This document shows positions 39,247-52,046 of a stretch of DNA of 64,000 nucleotides, piece after piece. The notes below the pieces were generated by a model, which saw only the letters and a program-made list of their open reading frames with translations, was not told the origin of the DNA and ran no database searches. The position numbers were made by a program, and so were the translations under genes. This stretch comes from Cucumis sativus. Lineage: Eukaryota; Streptophyta; Magnoliopsida; Cucurbitales; Cucurbitaceae. Location: the NCBI RefSeq assembly GCF_000004075.3, contig NC_026661.2:21790307-21854306 (forward strand), written 5' to 3'. Within the stretch, counting starts at the first letter, position 1, and every line of letters starts with the position of its first letter.

Positions 39247-40536
39247 TTACAAAATTAATCCATTGGCGATTGCTTGATTCGTATTGAAATGCGTAGTTTC
39301 ATACACCGGCAGTTCTTCCCGATACCTTTCTATTCCGATCGACGACAAGTTATCCAATTCGAACAAATCAGAGCTCGAACAACTCACTGCATCATCTTCG
39401 TCTTCATCTTCCTCTTCGTCTTCTTCCTCATCTTCATCTTCATCTTCTTCTCTGTTTATATACACATCGCCATTGATTATCTTCTTTTCGTAACAATTGT
39501 TCATGCTCATCAGTACTTGTTCTTCGGAACCTTCCTTGCCTCTGCAATGGTCGTTTCTCAGAGCGTTTCTTAGAGTTGTTGTTGCTGCCATTAAACCAAG
39601 CTCGTCTTGAAGGCTTTTGTGTCCACAAGGTCGAGATTCTTCGTCTAGTATCACGCTCACAGGGCAAAATCTCACTGATCGTTTTGTACTCCCGCTGTTT
39701 ATGAGTTTCTCACCGGACGACGGTGTTTTGCTCAGACAAGATCTAGAAAACGACGATGCGGATGAACATGTTGATCCTTGAGCGGATTTTGATTTTCTCA
39801 TACAAGCGTCGTTTTGTTTACTGGAATTTGTGAATTTCTGTTTCTTTGGACTTCCGCCATTGAATAGCGAGTTCAGAAAGGTCGCCAGACGGCCGCCAGG
39901 AGAAATTGGCTGTTTCACTTTCTTCAGATCGCCGTAGATTTTTAGGGCTTTAGATTTCGTCTTCACGAAGCTATTTTCATGCTTCGGTTTCTGATTAGGA
40001 ATCGAAACTTTAATTCCATCTCCATAACCTTCAAATTGAGGCTTCTCCGTTCTAATCGGCCTGGGCCTTTGCATTGTATAAGAAGACGACCTGGTTTCCG
40101 ATTCAGACGAAGAAAATCCCCCTCCAGAACTCGATTCCGAAGAACTGGAACTGGAATTCATCAATTTATGATTGAAATCACGATCACGAACATTCCTAGC
40201 CTTCCGATCGAAATCCGCCATAGAAGTCCGACGAACAACAACCTTCTCACAGACTTTCTTCTCCATCCATTTCTCAATCATACAAGCACGACGGAAATTC
40301 AACCTATCCTCCTGAATTTCATGATGATCAATACTACTACTGCTGCTGCTGCTGCTCTGTTTGTTCCTCGTAGTCTCTGCAGTGTAGAAAATGAGATGTT
40401 CTTGGCGTTGGACGCCGGTGGTATCGTCAATGGAGCGATAAATAGCGTCAAGAAGAGAAGAAGAAAAAGAAGGATTCTGTTTCCGGTGACGGGGACCATG
40501 TGGATGTTCCGGTAGTTGTTTATCCCAAAGATCCAT
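39247..40536 (-). CDS. BIG GRAIN 1-like (BG1-like) protein
   Basis: This single-exon gene encodes 429 residues. Conserved BG1-like blocks are, in order: SFSSSLLDAIYRSID near the N-terminus; a KWMEKK region; SFVKTKSKALKIYGDLKKVK; QPISPGGRLATFLNSLF; SSASSFSRSCLSKTPSS; and KRSVRFCPVSVILDEESRPCGHKS. Ser-rich linkers separate them. A run of about 20 Glu/Asp residues precedes the C-terminal SSDLFELDNL motif. Rice BG1 is an auxin-inducible plasma-membrane-associated protein that promotes auxin transport or response and grain size, and the dicot relatives are thought to act similarly. There is no transmembrane helix or enzymatic domain. The start ATG (40534-40536) opens MDLWDKQLPEHPHGPRH, and no earlier in-frame ATG is conserved. 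The function is by family inference. Confidence 0.9.
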   Translation of the reverse strand: MDLWDKQLPEHPHGPRHRKQNPSFSSSLLDAIYRSIDDTTGVQRQEHLIFYTAETTRNKQSSSSSSSSIDHHEIQEDRLNFRRACMIEKWMEKKVCEKVVVRRTSMADFDRKARNVRDRDFNHKLMNSSSSSSESSSGGGFSSSESETRSSSYTMQRPRPIRTEKPQFEGYGDGIKVSIPNQKPKHENSFVKTKSKALKIYGDLKKVKQPISPGGRLATFLNSLFNGGSPKKQKFTNSSKQNDACMRKSKSAQGSTCSSASSFSRSCLSKTPSSGEKLINSGSTKRSVRFCPVSVILDEESRPCGHKSLQDELGLMAATTTLRNALRNDHCRGKEGSEEQVLMSMNNCYEKKIINGDVYINREEDEDEDEEEDEEEDEDEDDAVSCSSSDLFELDNLSSIGIERYREELPVYETTHFNTNQAIANGLIL

Positions 40537-40780
40537 GGTTGAAGAAAGAAGAAGAAGAAGAGAGAATAGAAGTTATATGATTATGGAGGAGAAAAAGCAG
40601 AGATGAGAGGTTGAAGAAGAAACATTAATGGAGTTTAGGGTTTAATGTGAGAGAGAAAAGAGAATGATGAGAAGGGGAAGGCCACGCCTGAAGGAGAAAG
40701 AACGAAAATTAAGAGAGAAAAAGAAAAATGATTTGAAAGAGAGAGAGAGAGAGTCAGTGAAGTAATGGTTGAGAAGCACT

Positions 40781-40786
40781 TATAAG
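40781..40786 (-). promoter_or_regulatory. Possible TATA box of the BG1-like gene
   Basis: CTTATAAG, about 245 bases upstream of the ATG, is the only TATA-like site there. The intervening leader is rich in CT/GA repeats, common in plant 5' UTRs. Confidence 0.4.
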
Positions 40787-40789
40787 GGC

Positions 40790-42671
40790 GACGCCCATTC
40801 ACCGCTTGCACGGGAAGCTGGATCAACCACGGTCACAATGATGACGTGGAATTATTTCTTCTCATTTTCTTTTTTTAAAATAAATAATCAATTAATTATT
40901 TTAAATCTAATTCCTATATTTCCAACCCTACTTATTTAACCATTTTAGAAATAATAGTAAAAGATATAGAAACTTTTTTTAAATTAGAAAATATGACTGA
41001 TAGACTCTCACATAAAATACTATATATATGTAATTTTTTAAAATGTTATTTGTATATTTAATCATTTTTAATATAAATGTTATATTTGTTATGATTGTTT
41101 TTAATTACTTTTAAATATAACTAAATGAATCAAAATATATTATGGATATAATTTTTTTTTATTATCTATTAGTTACGATGTTTGTGTTAATGCCCTTATC
41201 TAACCGAAAGGCATTATGAGCCTTATTAGTGTGTTTTTGTTTCTTCTATGTTCTCTAGGCTCTATCGTGACTAGTTTTTCTTTTCTTGTCAATTTTCAAT
41301 GGTTGGATTTGTTTGTTTAGGCGTTTGTTGTTCTCTTATCTTCTGCATTGTGTCTTGACATTGGACTATGGAGTTTACTATTGTTTTTTTTAATTAATAT
41401 CGATATCTATTACTGTTTATCTAATAAATAAAGAAATTTGGTTATATTTATAAATATTTTCATGAATTTTAAAATAATTAGCCATAGTGTCATGATTTGA
41501 CTAAGGTGTTTCTTTATTTATATATGTGTGCAATACTCTAGAATTAAACATTTGACTTTAAAGTTAATAATAAAAATGACGTATAAATTAAGTTACATAT
41601 GCTCATTTTAACGTACATTTGATTATGTTGAATTCAAAAAAGAGTTTTAAAACGTTGATGTCGAACAAAATATTAACATGAAAATATATAGAAAATTTTC
41701 TAAAAAGAATAAATATTTTTTCAAGGATGTTAAACAATGTAATGTTATTGTTTATTCACTAATAGTTACAATAAAAAATATATTTATCAGGTATTAAATT
41801 AAAAGTTGAGGATTTTTTTAAATAAAAAAGTATAGATATTATCAATATTAAATAAATAGAGAATATTTTAAAATTTTGAAAACCTTTTAAAGTACATTTA
41901 GAAAAAAAAAGAATAAAAAAAACTCAATTGACCCCATTATATAGCTCCCATACACAAAGCTTTTTAATTTAATCTATTTTAATTCCAAATCTTAAGAAAA
42001 TGTTAACTTAATTAAGTAGGCACATGACTTGTGTACCTTCATATACTTTCTACTAATTAAGTACTAAGTTATTAGTTTAAAACATTTTCAAAAGATATCC
42101 AGCTCTTAGAAATATAATATTTAATTATCTTTTAAAATAATTATAAAAACAAAATATTTAACAAAAACAAAAATTTAATTTATTTTACTATATTTAAAAA
42201 TATTTCTTTCGAATTGTGTCAAAACTAAATATAGCAAAACAAATTTAAATATTAAAGTGATATATATAATATATATAAAAGTCAAATAATTTGAATAATT
42301 CCAATTGAATGGCTTTTGAGTTTTGAGTGATTTTTTCCTTAATTTAAAATCAAAGGAGAGAGAGGGGGAAAGAAAAGAAAGTCTATGATCATAGTTTTTT
42401 CTATGAATTGTGAGCTACAAGGTATAGCTTAGCCTAAAAAAGGTGTGACCAAATGATCATAAAAGAGAGTGTGTGTGTGCATAAGGCTACACTACAACCT
42501 ATTTCAAAGTAAAAATCTTAGACCAAACTCCTAAACTAAATTCTTTAATTACCTACAAAACATTTGATATATATATACATAGTGTGTGTGCCATCATGAA
42601 GTTATTTCCTACACTATTCACTCTCAAAATTTAGCCACACATTTAAAGGGTTAGACAATGACAAGTCTTAA

Positions 42672-42714
<43 letters not shown>

Positions 42715-45700
42715 CTTCCGTCCAAATTATAAATTTAGTTTTCTTTATTTTTTAAGAATTTGATGTTATTGAACCCTAGATCGTACTTAAACGGTGTTAC
42801 GTGGCTAGCTTATATAATGAATCTTGAGATTAACATTGAGAAAATTTTCTTCTTTATTGGTGAGAATTAGGCATGTTCCCTAATCACCGTTCCACGTTAA
42901 TGTTATCACTAACCCAACTACAACAAGTGAATATCTATACATATATGAACGTCCAACTTTAAAGGTATATTAAGTCACTCATAAGTTGTGCTAAATTTAA
43001 TATTATATCAATACTCTAACAAAAAAATACGTACATATCCATCGTTGTTATGTACGTTGAACATCAAAGTGAGTTTAGTTATTCAATGATATATTTGACA
43101 TACTTTTCACTCATTAAATTCTTCATTCATATCGTTGTTTTAATTAAGTACGTTTATAGTATATTTTCTTTTTACACTAAGATGTGTGATTCATTATGAA
43201 GTGTTATTATATTAAATGTTTGGGAGTTGGTGTGGTTTTTCTTTGTGAGTAAGAGAGAAAAATGTCAACTAATGCGGCAGTGTTTTTCATTATAATTTCT
43301 TTGGGCGCATGAAAGGCACTTTCCTTGTGGGGAACTTAGCCAACTTTGCCCACAGTCCAAGGGATCCCTAATGAATTAAAAACTCCTCGTTTCAACGACT
43401 AACCTATATGTTTTGTGATATACGATAAAGAAAAATAAAATGTTTACGAACAAGAGATTGTTCGAATTAATTATGTGACTTGAGATACACACTTAAGCAT
43501 TATTTTTATAAATCTAAACTAATAATATGTCTCTTATTTTTTTCTTGTTTGTGTGTTTAAACTAATTAATTAACGAGTCAAAGTTGAATTACCTTTTTTT
43601 AACTTTTCTTTTATTAAGAATCTCTAGATCTCAACTATTCCAATAATTATTGTCCGTTTGAAGTGGTGGAAAAATCTACAAATGGTCTAAAGAATTCGTC
43701 CATTTCACACACCATTTTCCCCTTTTGTGTGTTCTTATTAGCCAAAGTTGGATTATTTCTTAGGGTTTTTCTTTTTTATCCTCCTTTCTCTCTGGCCCTC
43801 TTATCCTATACCCTTTTGTTCGAATAATATGACAGCTCTCTTTTGATTTTGTTCCGTATGATAAAAGTGGTAGTCTCTCATTATATTCTTTATCTAACTT
43901 TAAAAAGTAGTATACCGAAATACAAACGATCAACAAAAACAAAATACAAATAATTAAAAGATCACTATGTAAGTAATTATATATATCAATATGTTAGCGA
44001 TTAAGACTAAATTATACATAAAAATGACGTATTCACTTGATCATAATTAATATATATACGTGTGATCTAAAGAATAAAAACCCTAGAAGATAACTTTTAT
44101 CATATTATTATTGGATAAATTAATAAGACTATGCATGACATTATTCAATCATGTCTCTTGTTAATTGTGGCCAAGTATTTATGGATCATCCCCAATCATG
44201 TTAATGTGACTTAACTACTGTGAAACATGATCATCTTTCTCTCTTTTTCTTTCTTCTTTATTAATAAATAAAGATAAATAAACCAATTGGGATCTGTCTA
44301 ATTAAGATCCAAAATAAAGATTCATCATGGTGTTAGATTTGATCAACTTTGGTTTAGATCTTATACTTGATGAAATAGTATGTGTTATAAAGAGACAACA
44401 CAGTACACACAAAAAGATTATATTATAAATTGAGTCATCTATTATATATATTTTTTCTTGATCTTTACTAACTTACTTTGATCCAATTACTTAGGTTTGG
44501 TGTAAAAATAATAAACCTTTTTGTGTATATTATTTGTAAAATATATAATGTCAAACATAAAATTTTATACATAATAATAGAATCCCTTTGTTGTGACAAT
44601 TTCAAAAAGTTCGATAAATATGAATTATTCCATATTTTTACTATATATTTTGGTATTCTTCTTTAGTAAAAGTTAAATTTTGTTTAATATTTTGACCCTA
44701 AAATTAGATAAAACTAAAATGTGATATATTTGTTTAGTGAATAAGGCATTAATTGTTTTATATATATATATATCAAAGTGTGAAGCATTTATTTTGAAAA
44801 CCTTTCAAAATTAAATGATAATGTAGATTTCAACAAATTAATCATTATATAGGGTATCTCTAATTACTTTGAAACATTATTATTTACCTTTTTTTTCTTT
44901 CTAAATCCTTTATAATTTTGCATTAAGTATAAAATAAAGAAATTAAATGAATGGATTAATTAATTAATTAATTAAAGAAGGCCAACATTTTAATCATTTG
45001 TGTTCATAGGGTTTTCTCAACATATATACTCAAAAAGAGCATGAATAAATAGTGGCACACCTACCCAATTGAGTACAGTTCCAACAACAATAATCAATAG
45101 TTCCATTATTCAAAATTAAATTAATTATAAGCTCTTCTTCCTCATCTATGAAGGTTTTGTTTGGGCATTAATTGCTTTAAATTATTAACTTAATTAATTC
45201 CCTAAAACCTCTTAATTAAATTACACTCTCCCACACACACACTACACTATCCTCTCTCTCTCTTTTTAAATGATTATATACCAATGTATTTATGTCCAAA
45301 TATACATATATACATGCAAAATCATCTATGCATTTAGTTCTCCGAGTATTTTTATAAAATTGATAATTAAAGTAAATACACCTAGATGATTAGTCTAAAT
45401 TGATATTCATTTACGAAATTTGTGGAATTTAATTGATAACAATATTCTAAGTTTCACACCGAATATAATTAAGAGTGTAAAATACTTTTTTTTTGTTTGT
45501 TTTTGTCTAAATCGATTCAATTATTAGTGTAATTAAAATAATACCAACCACTAGAGTTCAAGAGTATGCAATGAATTTTTCTTTTTATTTTTAAGTATAT
45601 AAACTCAAAGAATTCAACATTTGATATAAATATTCTATATATCGATTGAGTTACGCTATCAAACTCAAAAATGAGATGAAATTATTTGAGGTTAGAATTG

Positions 45701-47660
45701 ATGAACTTGTAAAGCTGACTTGTAAATGTTATTATTATTTTGAACTTAGAATGTCCGCAATGTCAACTACTCCAATGATATCAAGTAATTGAGATGGCTC
45801 GTGTTGCATCAATTCTTCTTTGATTATAAAATTATTTCTTTTCCAAAACATAATAATAATAATAATAAAAGAATTCATTCCATAACCCTTTTATTTTTTG
45901 TTTTCAAATTTTAAAATTTATTTGGTTCGTTTTTCTTACCATAATTTACAATTTTTTTACAAATTATTTAGCAAAAGTAGATTAAAAAAGTATAAAATTT
46001 AGAGATGGAAATGAGCGATTAATTTTCAAAAACAAAAGATCAAACGATTGAAGTTAGGTTAAAATTAAATATGAAATATGAAGCTATTAATATAGAATCC
46101 ATGAACGACATTACATTCACTACGTTAATTAACAAACGTTTTACATCTTATGACCACCGACTAATACAAAAAATTGGTTAAAATCAATAAAGGATTATCT
46201 CGTATATGTATTGAAAATCAAGACGTCTTGTTATTTAGTTAGTCTCCCACCGTCTAAATTATACAAAAAGAATCAAAAATGTTAAAATTACTTCGTGTAC
46301 TAATTAATTTTTGATTGAGAAAATATCATTCTTATGTTAATCAATTTATTATTCTGTATACATAGAAAATTTCATTACTTCAATAACATTTTAACTATAA
46401 AGACTAAATCATCATTACATATATCTTCAAATACTCCAAATATATATATATATATTATATTCCATATGCATTCCCACTAAATTTGTTAATCTATAGTACA
46501 ATATTCTTTTCTATCTTTGACTTCTATTTTCTATCCATTGTTCTTTGATTTATATATATATAATTGGAGAAATTGAACCATGCAATAGGGATAGACACAA
46601 AGATAGAGAGTGGCATATTAGCTTTTGGAAATGTAAAGTGATTTCATGGATTCCATATCCCTCCTTTTTCTTTTTTTTGAATTATTATGATTATTACCAT
46701 TGAAAAGAAACTCTCTTTTTTAATTTGGCTACTTTCCTTTATTATGCCTACGTGTGAGTTTCAAAGAGAGAAAGAGAAATGTTTTTATTGGAACAATAAT
46801 TGTGCTCGTGGTCGTCACATAGAGCTTTTGTTTGTTTATTGGAATTAATAAACAAAAAGTGATTTGATTAACCCTAAACAAATGGATTACAATAAAATTA
46901 AACAGTTAAATGACTCAAGGAAGAGATTAAGAGTAGTAATAAAGGTAGGGTTAGGATTATCTAAAAAAAAAAACTAATGAATTGAAGCCAAAGACAAATT
47001 AGATTTTTTTTCTTTTAGAAAAGGACCTTTTGCTTTTTTTTTCTTTTTCCCTCACATAGTGAATTCTTTTCTCTCTTTCACTTTCTAAAAATTATTTCAT
47101 TTTTCACAATTAAATTGGTTAATAAAAAGGTGACAAACTATGAGTTACACACCAAAACACACTAACAAAAAGTTGCTTTATTATTATTATTATTTTCCTT
47201 TATAGTTCAAACAACAAACATACATCTTATTGGTTAGCTCATTGCCAAAGTCCAAAATAGTTGGCTATCATCAACATCATATTCTTAGAGGGTGCATTGG
47301 TTTGTTTGACTTCATATACAAGTTGAATTCATAAAAATAACCCTATATGATCATTACAATTACATATTATATATATATATATGCTGATCTAGAGGATGAT
47401 ATCCAATGTTTTCTTTTAATTTACAAAACCTATCTAACATCAAATGAAATGAATGTAAAACCAAGACATTCAATAGCTTGATGAGTTTGAAGTATTAAAC
47501 AAACGTAAAATTGAAAGTTCAACAACTCATTAGGTGTGAAATCAAAAGTAATTTAAAGATTATATTATTCATCCCTTCCCAAAAATTGAGACTTGAGAGA
47601 CATATTTTTTTCACATAAATATAAAAACAAATTAAATTAGGTTAAAAATAAGAAAAATAT
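40790..47660. other. Long gene-free A+T-rich region upstream of the BG1-like gene
   Basis: There are no supported genes over nearly 7 kb. It contains a probable truncated MITE relative near 40950-41070 (ACTGATAGACTCTCAC and a worn right end), an (AT)n tract at 42675-42712, and a slightly G+C-richer remnant at 41170-41390 that may be old transposon sequence. It must also include the distal BG1-like promoter. Confidence 0.5.
42675..42712. repeat. (AT)19 microsatellite
   Basis: An uninterrupted AT dinucleotide tract. Confidence 0.95.
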
Positions 47661-47672
47661 GAAAGAGATAGA

Positions 47673-47709
47673 GTTGGAATTCCATGTTAGGGACCCAAAA
47701 AATTCCAAC
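47673..47709. other. 9-bp perfect inverted repeat GTTGGAATT..AATTCCAAC
   Basis: A 9-bp stem with a 19-base loop containing GTTAGGGACCC. No gene context; it could be chance or a terminal repeat relic. Confidence 0.3.
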
Positions 47710-48604
47710 ATTAAGAGATATATATCATAATGAGAATGGGGATGATGATGGTGGTGGTGGGATGCAGCCCCCAATTGTTCACCACTATGCAATTAGATTA
47801 GACAAGTCTAAAAAGACTTAGAATAACATGTGGTAGAGGAATCAAACTTACCCCTCTTTTTTTTATTTAATTTTTCTTTGTTAATCATGTGAAATATGCT
47901 CAAAATTTAACTTTAATCTTTCAACTTTTATAAAGTTCATCATACCAATGGGAAATTACTTTTCCCATTGTCTTTTCTTTTAATTTGTTTCTCATTTCCC
48001 TTTTCTCGTTACATGGGAAAACCACCCATTGTTGGCGTAAAATTAATATGCTCAATGGTCTAGAAATTGAAAGAGAATTTTGAATCGCTTGATTGGTCTT
48101 AAGATAATTTTGCGTTTTCTCTTTGAATAAGCTTCGTTTTGACCATCTCGAGTTCAATTTTTCATTTTATTTTACATTATATAGGATGGGGGAATTGGGT
48201 TTTTAACCTCGAAGAGGATGGTCCAAACTTTTATGTCGGTTGAACTATGCTCATATTTGTTACTTTTTTTCTTCTTCTCTAATCCAAGTTTCATCAAATC
48301 TCATCATTGTATACATTATTATTTGCTCGATCTGTTCAACTTAGTTGCTACGAGTGAGAAACTGTGAACATTTCATGGTGTATACTTGCAAGATTGATGA
48401 GAAAATAAAATTCACATTTTAAAAGGAAAACTAATATAGCATCAATTATGTATTGGTGTTCTGCTAATATGGATATAAATCAAAAGTGATGGTATTAATG
48501 AAAGAACAAAAGAGGCCCTAAATCACATACAAAACAACAACCACAAATTGCTGGTTAGCTTAGCTTAAATATTACGTGAAAAAAATTATTTATTAATAAA
48601 GGAA

Positions 48605-48675
48605 CAACGAAGTAGTTGCCAACTTCAACATAACTAATCAAATCAAGGTATTAAAGGTTTGAATCCCACACCCAT
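48605..48675 (+). repeat. tRNA-like relic, possible SINE head
   Basis: GGTTTGAATCC at 48656-48666 differs from the Pol III B box by one base. A worn A-box-like TAGTTGCC begins at 48613, 43 bases before it, the same spacing as the other two relics. There is no intact cloverleaf. Confidence 0.4.
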
Positions 48676-49479
48676 CCTTCTATTTCCATTAATATGTAGT
48701 TTAAGGTTAAGGTTTTGTCATCCTTTGATTCCTATTCAATGTATTCATCTGTAGTTTTCTTTTTTTCGTAATGGTGGACACCAAACCATCGACATTTATA
48801 ATGATAACGGATGTCTTAATTCACTGAACTATATTCGTTTGGAACCACACCCTATTAATCGCTAAAGCAAAAGTTTATCTTTCAATGTAGCTATCCAAGC
48901 ATTAGCTTCCTAGCATTCGGGGGTCTAGAAAGACAACGAAATGAAACAGGATATGTAATATGAGAAACAGTAAGCAGCCACATTGCATTAGTCAAAAAAG
49001 CAGGCAGACAATCTTTATGGTAATATAATTATGACCATAAAGCCTCATTTTCCAGCTATATTCAGACGCATACATCTAACTCTAAGATATTAATTGTAAT
49101 TATACCCAAACACATGCATTTGTTATCACAAATATTTAGTATCTATAACGACTCAAATTGGTTGGAATAACTTTGTGATGTGAACTAGTGGGTATGGAGT
49201 ACTGTCTCAGTGTCAAAGCCCATAGGTTTGACCAATAAATCTTGGTTGGACAAACCAATTTGCATCTTAATCCAAACTTTAAACTCAAACCTTCACTCCT
49301 AATACTCCTCTGAAGTTGGCTTTGCTAATCAGAAATGAAGACTTGAAGTTATAAATATCCTAAATTTGTGCAGTTCTTCCTGAAACATAAGTAAGAGTTT
49401 GTGTGTGGATGTAATATAGATAATCTAATGGGGGAAAGACAGTTCATTACATAATTAAAAATGGTCAATACCTGAAGCC

Positions 49480-49660
49480 AACTCGTCTAAACTCCCCATT
49501 TTGCCACAGGTAGTGCCCTGCTATGGATATGGAGTCCCAGCTCATCCTTTCAACGAATGGAATCACATTTTCACCTAATTTCCAGATCTTGGAAGGATTA
49601 GGAGATGAGCTGCTTAGATCTCGTTTATAACCGTATTTGGTTTTAGGCTTTTTGTATTTG
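49480..49660 (-). pseudogene. Possible decayed BRX-domain exon
   Basis: On the minus strand an open stretch ends in ENGEFRRVGF-like sequence (LWQNGEFRRVGF) and a donor TTCAG|GTATTGA. In the last 32 bases before and across the donor it matches the BRX-like gene's exon 4 end at 52593 in about 26 positions. Further upstream similarity fades and needs small gaps. Both genes' donors fall after Phe-Arg/Ser in phase 2. It could be a remnant of a partial duplication of the neighbouring BRX-like gene, or an unrelated exon with a chance match. No partner exon is in phase. Confidence 0.3.
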
Positions 49661-50697
49661 AATAGACATTACTTCTACTTATTGTTTTCTTTGTTCCGTG
49701 GTCTATAGTTTAAGATTGTTCTCAAAAGCAAAACCAAGTTTTGAAAACAAAAAAAATGTGTTTTTTTTAAAAAAAAAATATTTGTTTTTTGAATTTTGGC
49801 TAAATAAATTAAATATTTACTTTGGAAAAATGAAAACCACGATCAAGAAACTGTGAGAGTGATCACAAACTTCAAAAACCAAAAACCATTTGTTATTAAA
49901 CATGGCCTTAGCTATTGAATGAACCTTTGAACTTGAAGGAAAAGCATAAAATGAGAGATTTGGATTATTGATAGCAAGGGTAAAGAAGAATATATGGATC
50001 ATTCTCTAGGCTTTATAAGAGTAGTTGAGGGGTTATTTAGGGGTTAGGATCCACTGAAGAACACACTTAGAACTTAGAAGCAAACAAAATGTCAATCCAC
50101 ACTAGCTCCCAGTGCAATGAGAAAATTTCTAGTTTCTACAATACCAAGATTAAAAAAGAAACAAAAAACATCAGTTATCAAAGACACTGAAAATGTGAAA
50201 GGCTACTACAAGTATCAGACCCATAACAAGATGACAAACATTTGATCAACATTCAGACAAAAACTGGAGTGATCACTAACAGCTCAAACCCAAACAACAT
50301 CCAAAAATATGCAGTCTAAATTCAGTTTTATATGTTCATATCCATTTGTAGATTCCACGTGCTTGATAGATCGAAAAATAGACCAAACTGCTCTGTTTAT
50401 AAGTAACCATCAATTTCAAAGTAAAATAAGCCTTGATTAACATTCGGAAACACCACGAAACTACGCAGTTCTAGTTCATTTCATAACCAAAATTCATTAC
50501 TCCAAATTTAGAAATAGATCGAGTGTCTATTGATCATTATCAAAAAAGTGAAGGAAAGTAAAAACAAAGCTGTAATTCCTCTAAATCTTCTTCATGCTTT
50601 CGTACAAGATTCAAATAAGAAAAACCCAGAAGAACAAGGAGAACACATTTGGTTTTGAGATCAAGTAGTAGGTATCAACTCGACGAGTATTTTACCT

Positions 50698-50790
50698 GAG
50701 GAATAAGCGGCCTCTTCGTGTTACTCCTCCTCCATTGATGAGATGAATTCGAGCAGCAGCGTACAACGGCCATTAACATCTCCGGGCCCG
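50698..50790 (-). CDS. Orphan first-exon-like segment, 28 codons
   Basis: A G+C-rich pocket in A+T-rich DNA has an ATG near 50785 followed by MLMAVVRCCSNSSHQWRRSN and a clean CAG|GTAAAA donor. The Arg/Ser-rich composition looks like an organelle presequence, and a GGGCCC site lies just upstream. I could not find a downstream exon in matching phase, so the gene model is incomplete and the call is weak. Confidence 0.25.
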
Positions 50791-51220
50791 GCGCCAAGGA
50801 TACATCTTTTCATGAAATGTAATAATTCTTTTTCCTTTCATTTAAAATGAATTTTCGAATTTTCATATCATTTTTTAAAAAAATTAAGAAAATTTGATAA
50901 GCCAAAAATTAAAGAAAGTGATACTTTATTCTTTAGATTGAATTATAAGTTTAATCTATAAACTTTTGTTTTTATCTTTAGCCTTCCGGCCATTCTAATT
51001 TTTAAAAAGTAGCAAATTATTATATGTGAGATTGAATTTTATGTTAACATGTAATTATACTAATAATTTTGTATCCAATTGTTTTGTGAAAATTTGGACC
51101 ATATTATTTTTGTGCAGGGCATGATAATCTTCTCTGTATCGTTTCAATTTTATCAAATGTCTCCAAACAGGAAAGTTTTATAAATATTAAAAAAGTAATT
51201 ATAATTGATAACAATTTTAG

Positions 51221-51425
51221 AAATAATAATTAAATATATAACAATATTAAAAAAATACAAATATATAGCAAAATACTTGTATTGCTAACAAACTTTTATG
51301 GTCTATTAATGATTAAAATTAACGATAAACTTAAATGTTAAATATTAAATGTTAGTGTACACTTAATTATGTTAGTGTATACATTAACAAAAAAAAATAT
51401 TAAATGTTAGTGTATACTTAATTAT
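51221..51425. repeat. MITE copy E (long-TIR family) with internal duplication
   Basis: The left end (aataattaaatatataacaa) and TACAAATATATAGCAAAAT are preserved, and so is the right end ATACTTAATTATTTTAAATC. The middle is replaced by repeats of TTAAATGTTAGTGTA, including TGTTAGTGTAC and TGTTAGTGTATAC. Confidence 0.55.
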
Positions 51426-52046
51426 TTTAAATCTAATTGTAAGGTTTGCAACTATATAAAAATTTTGTTTTGACTTCAAAGTATTCACATTGCTGAGTAC
51501 GGGCACTAATGTAATAACATATCATGTAGTTGAACCACATAGGTCAATCTTTGGATATAGCCTAGTTTAGGGAAAATAAATAGTAGCACAAAAAAAGGTG
51601 GCCTGAAGTTTGGGCCTAAAACGGGGCTCAAATAAGAGAGGGTTAATGGGCCCATTGAAAGCCCATGGAAAGAGAAATTTATGGACAAGTCCCACCCAAT
51701 AACAATTAATGAGAGACAAAATGGAGAACGTGGAATATTGGAATGGAAGAGTATAGATTCTGTTAATAATCTCACTATCATCTTTTTTTTTTTTTTTTCT
51801 AAACCATTTCCCTAAAACCACCAACTTAACCAATGTTATATCTTTCAACATCCTTTGATTCCTAACAACCTGAGAAAGAGAGGCACAAGTCACATAGAGA
51901 AGTCTAAATTGAAAGAGACAGAAGGGAAGGGCAGAGAGGGGAAAAGAAAAGAAAAGAAAAGAAAGTAAAAAGACCCCACAATTTGCAACTAAAACATCAT
52001 ATGGCAATGAGGAAAAGGAAATGCAATTCCAGTTTAGTTACCCTCA

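Noticed and set aside
39274-40515. Several open frames opposite the BG1-like gene
   Set aside because: The Ser-rich and Asp/Glu-rich repeats of the real gene keep the opposite strand open; none has a family motif.
43290-43380. CCAAGGGATCCCTAATG patch considered as a microRNA393-like site
   Set aside because: It does not match the mature microRNA, and no complementary arm lies nearby. A by-eye check for other common conserved microRNAs also found none.
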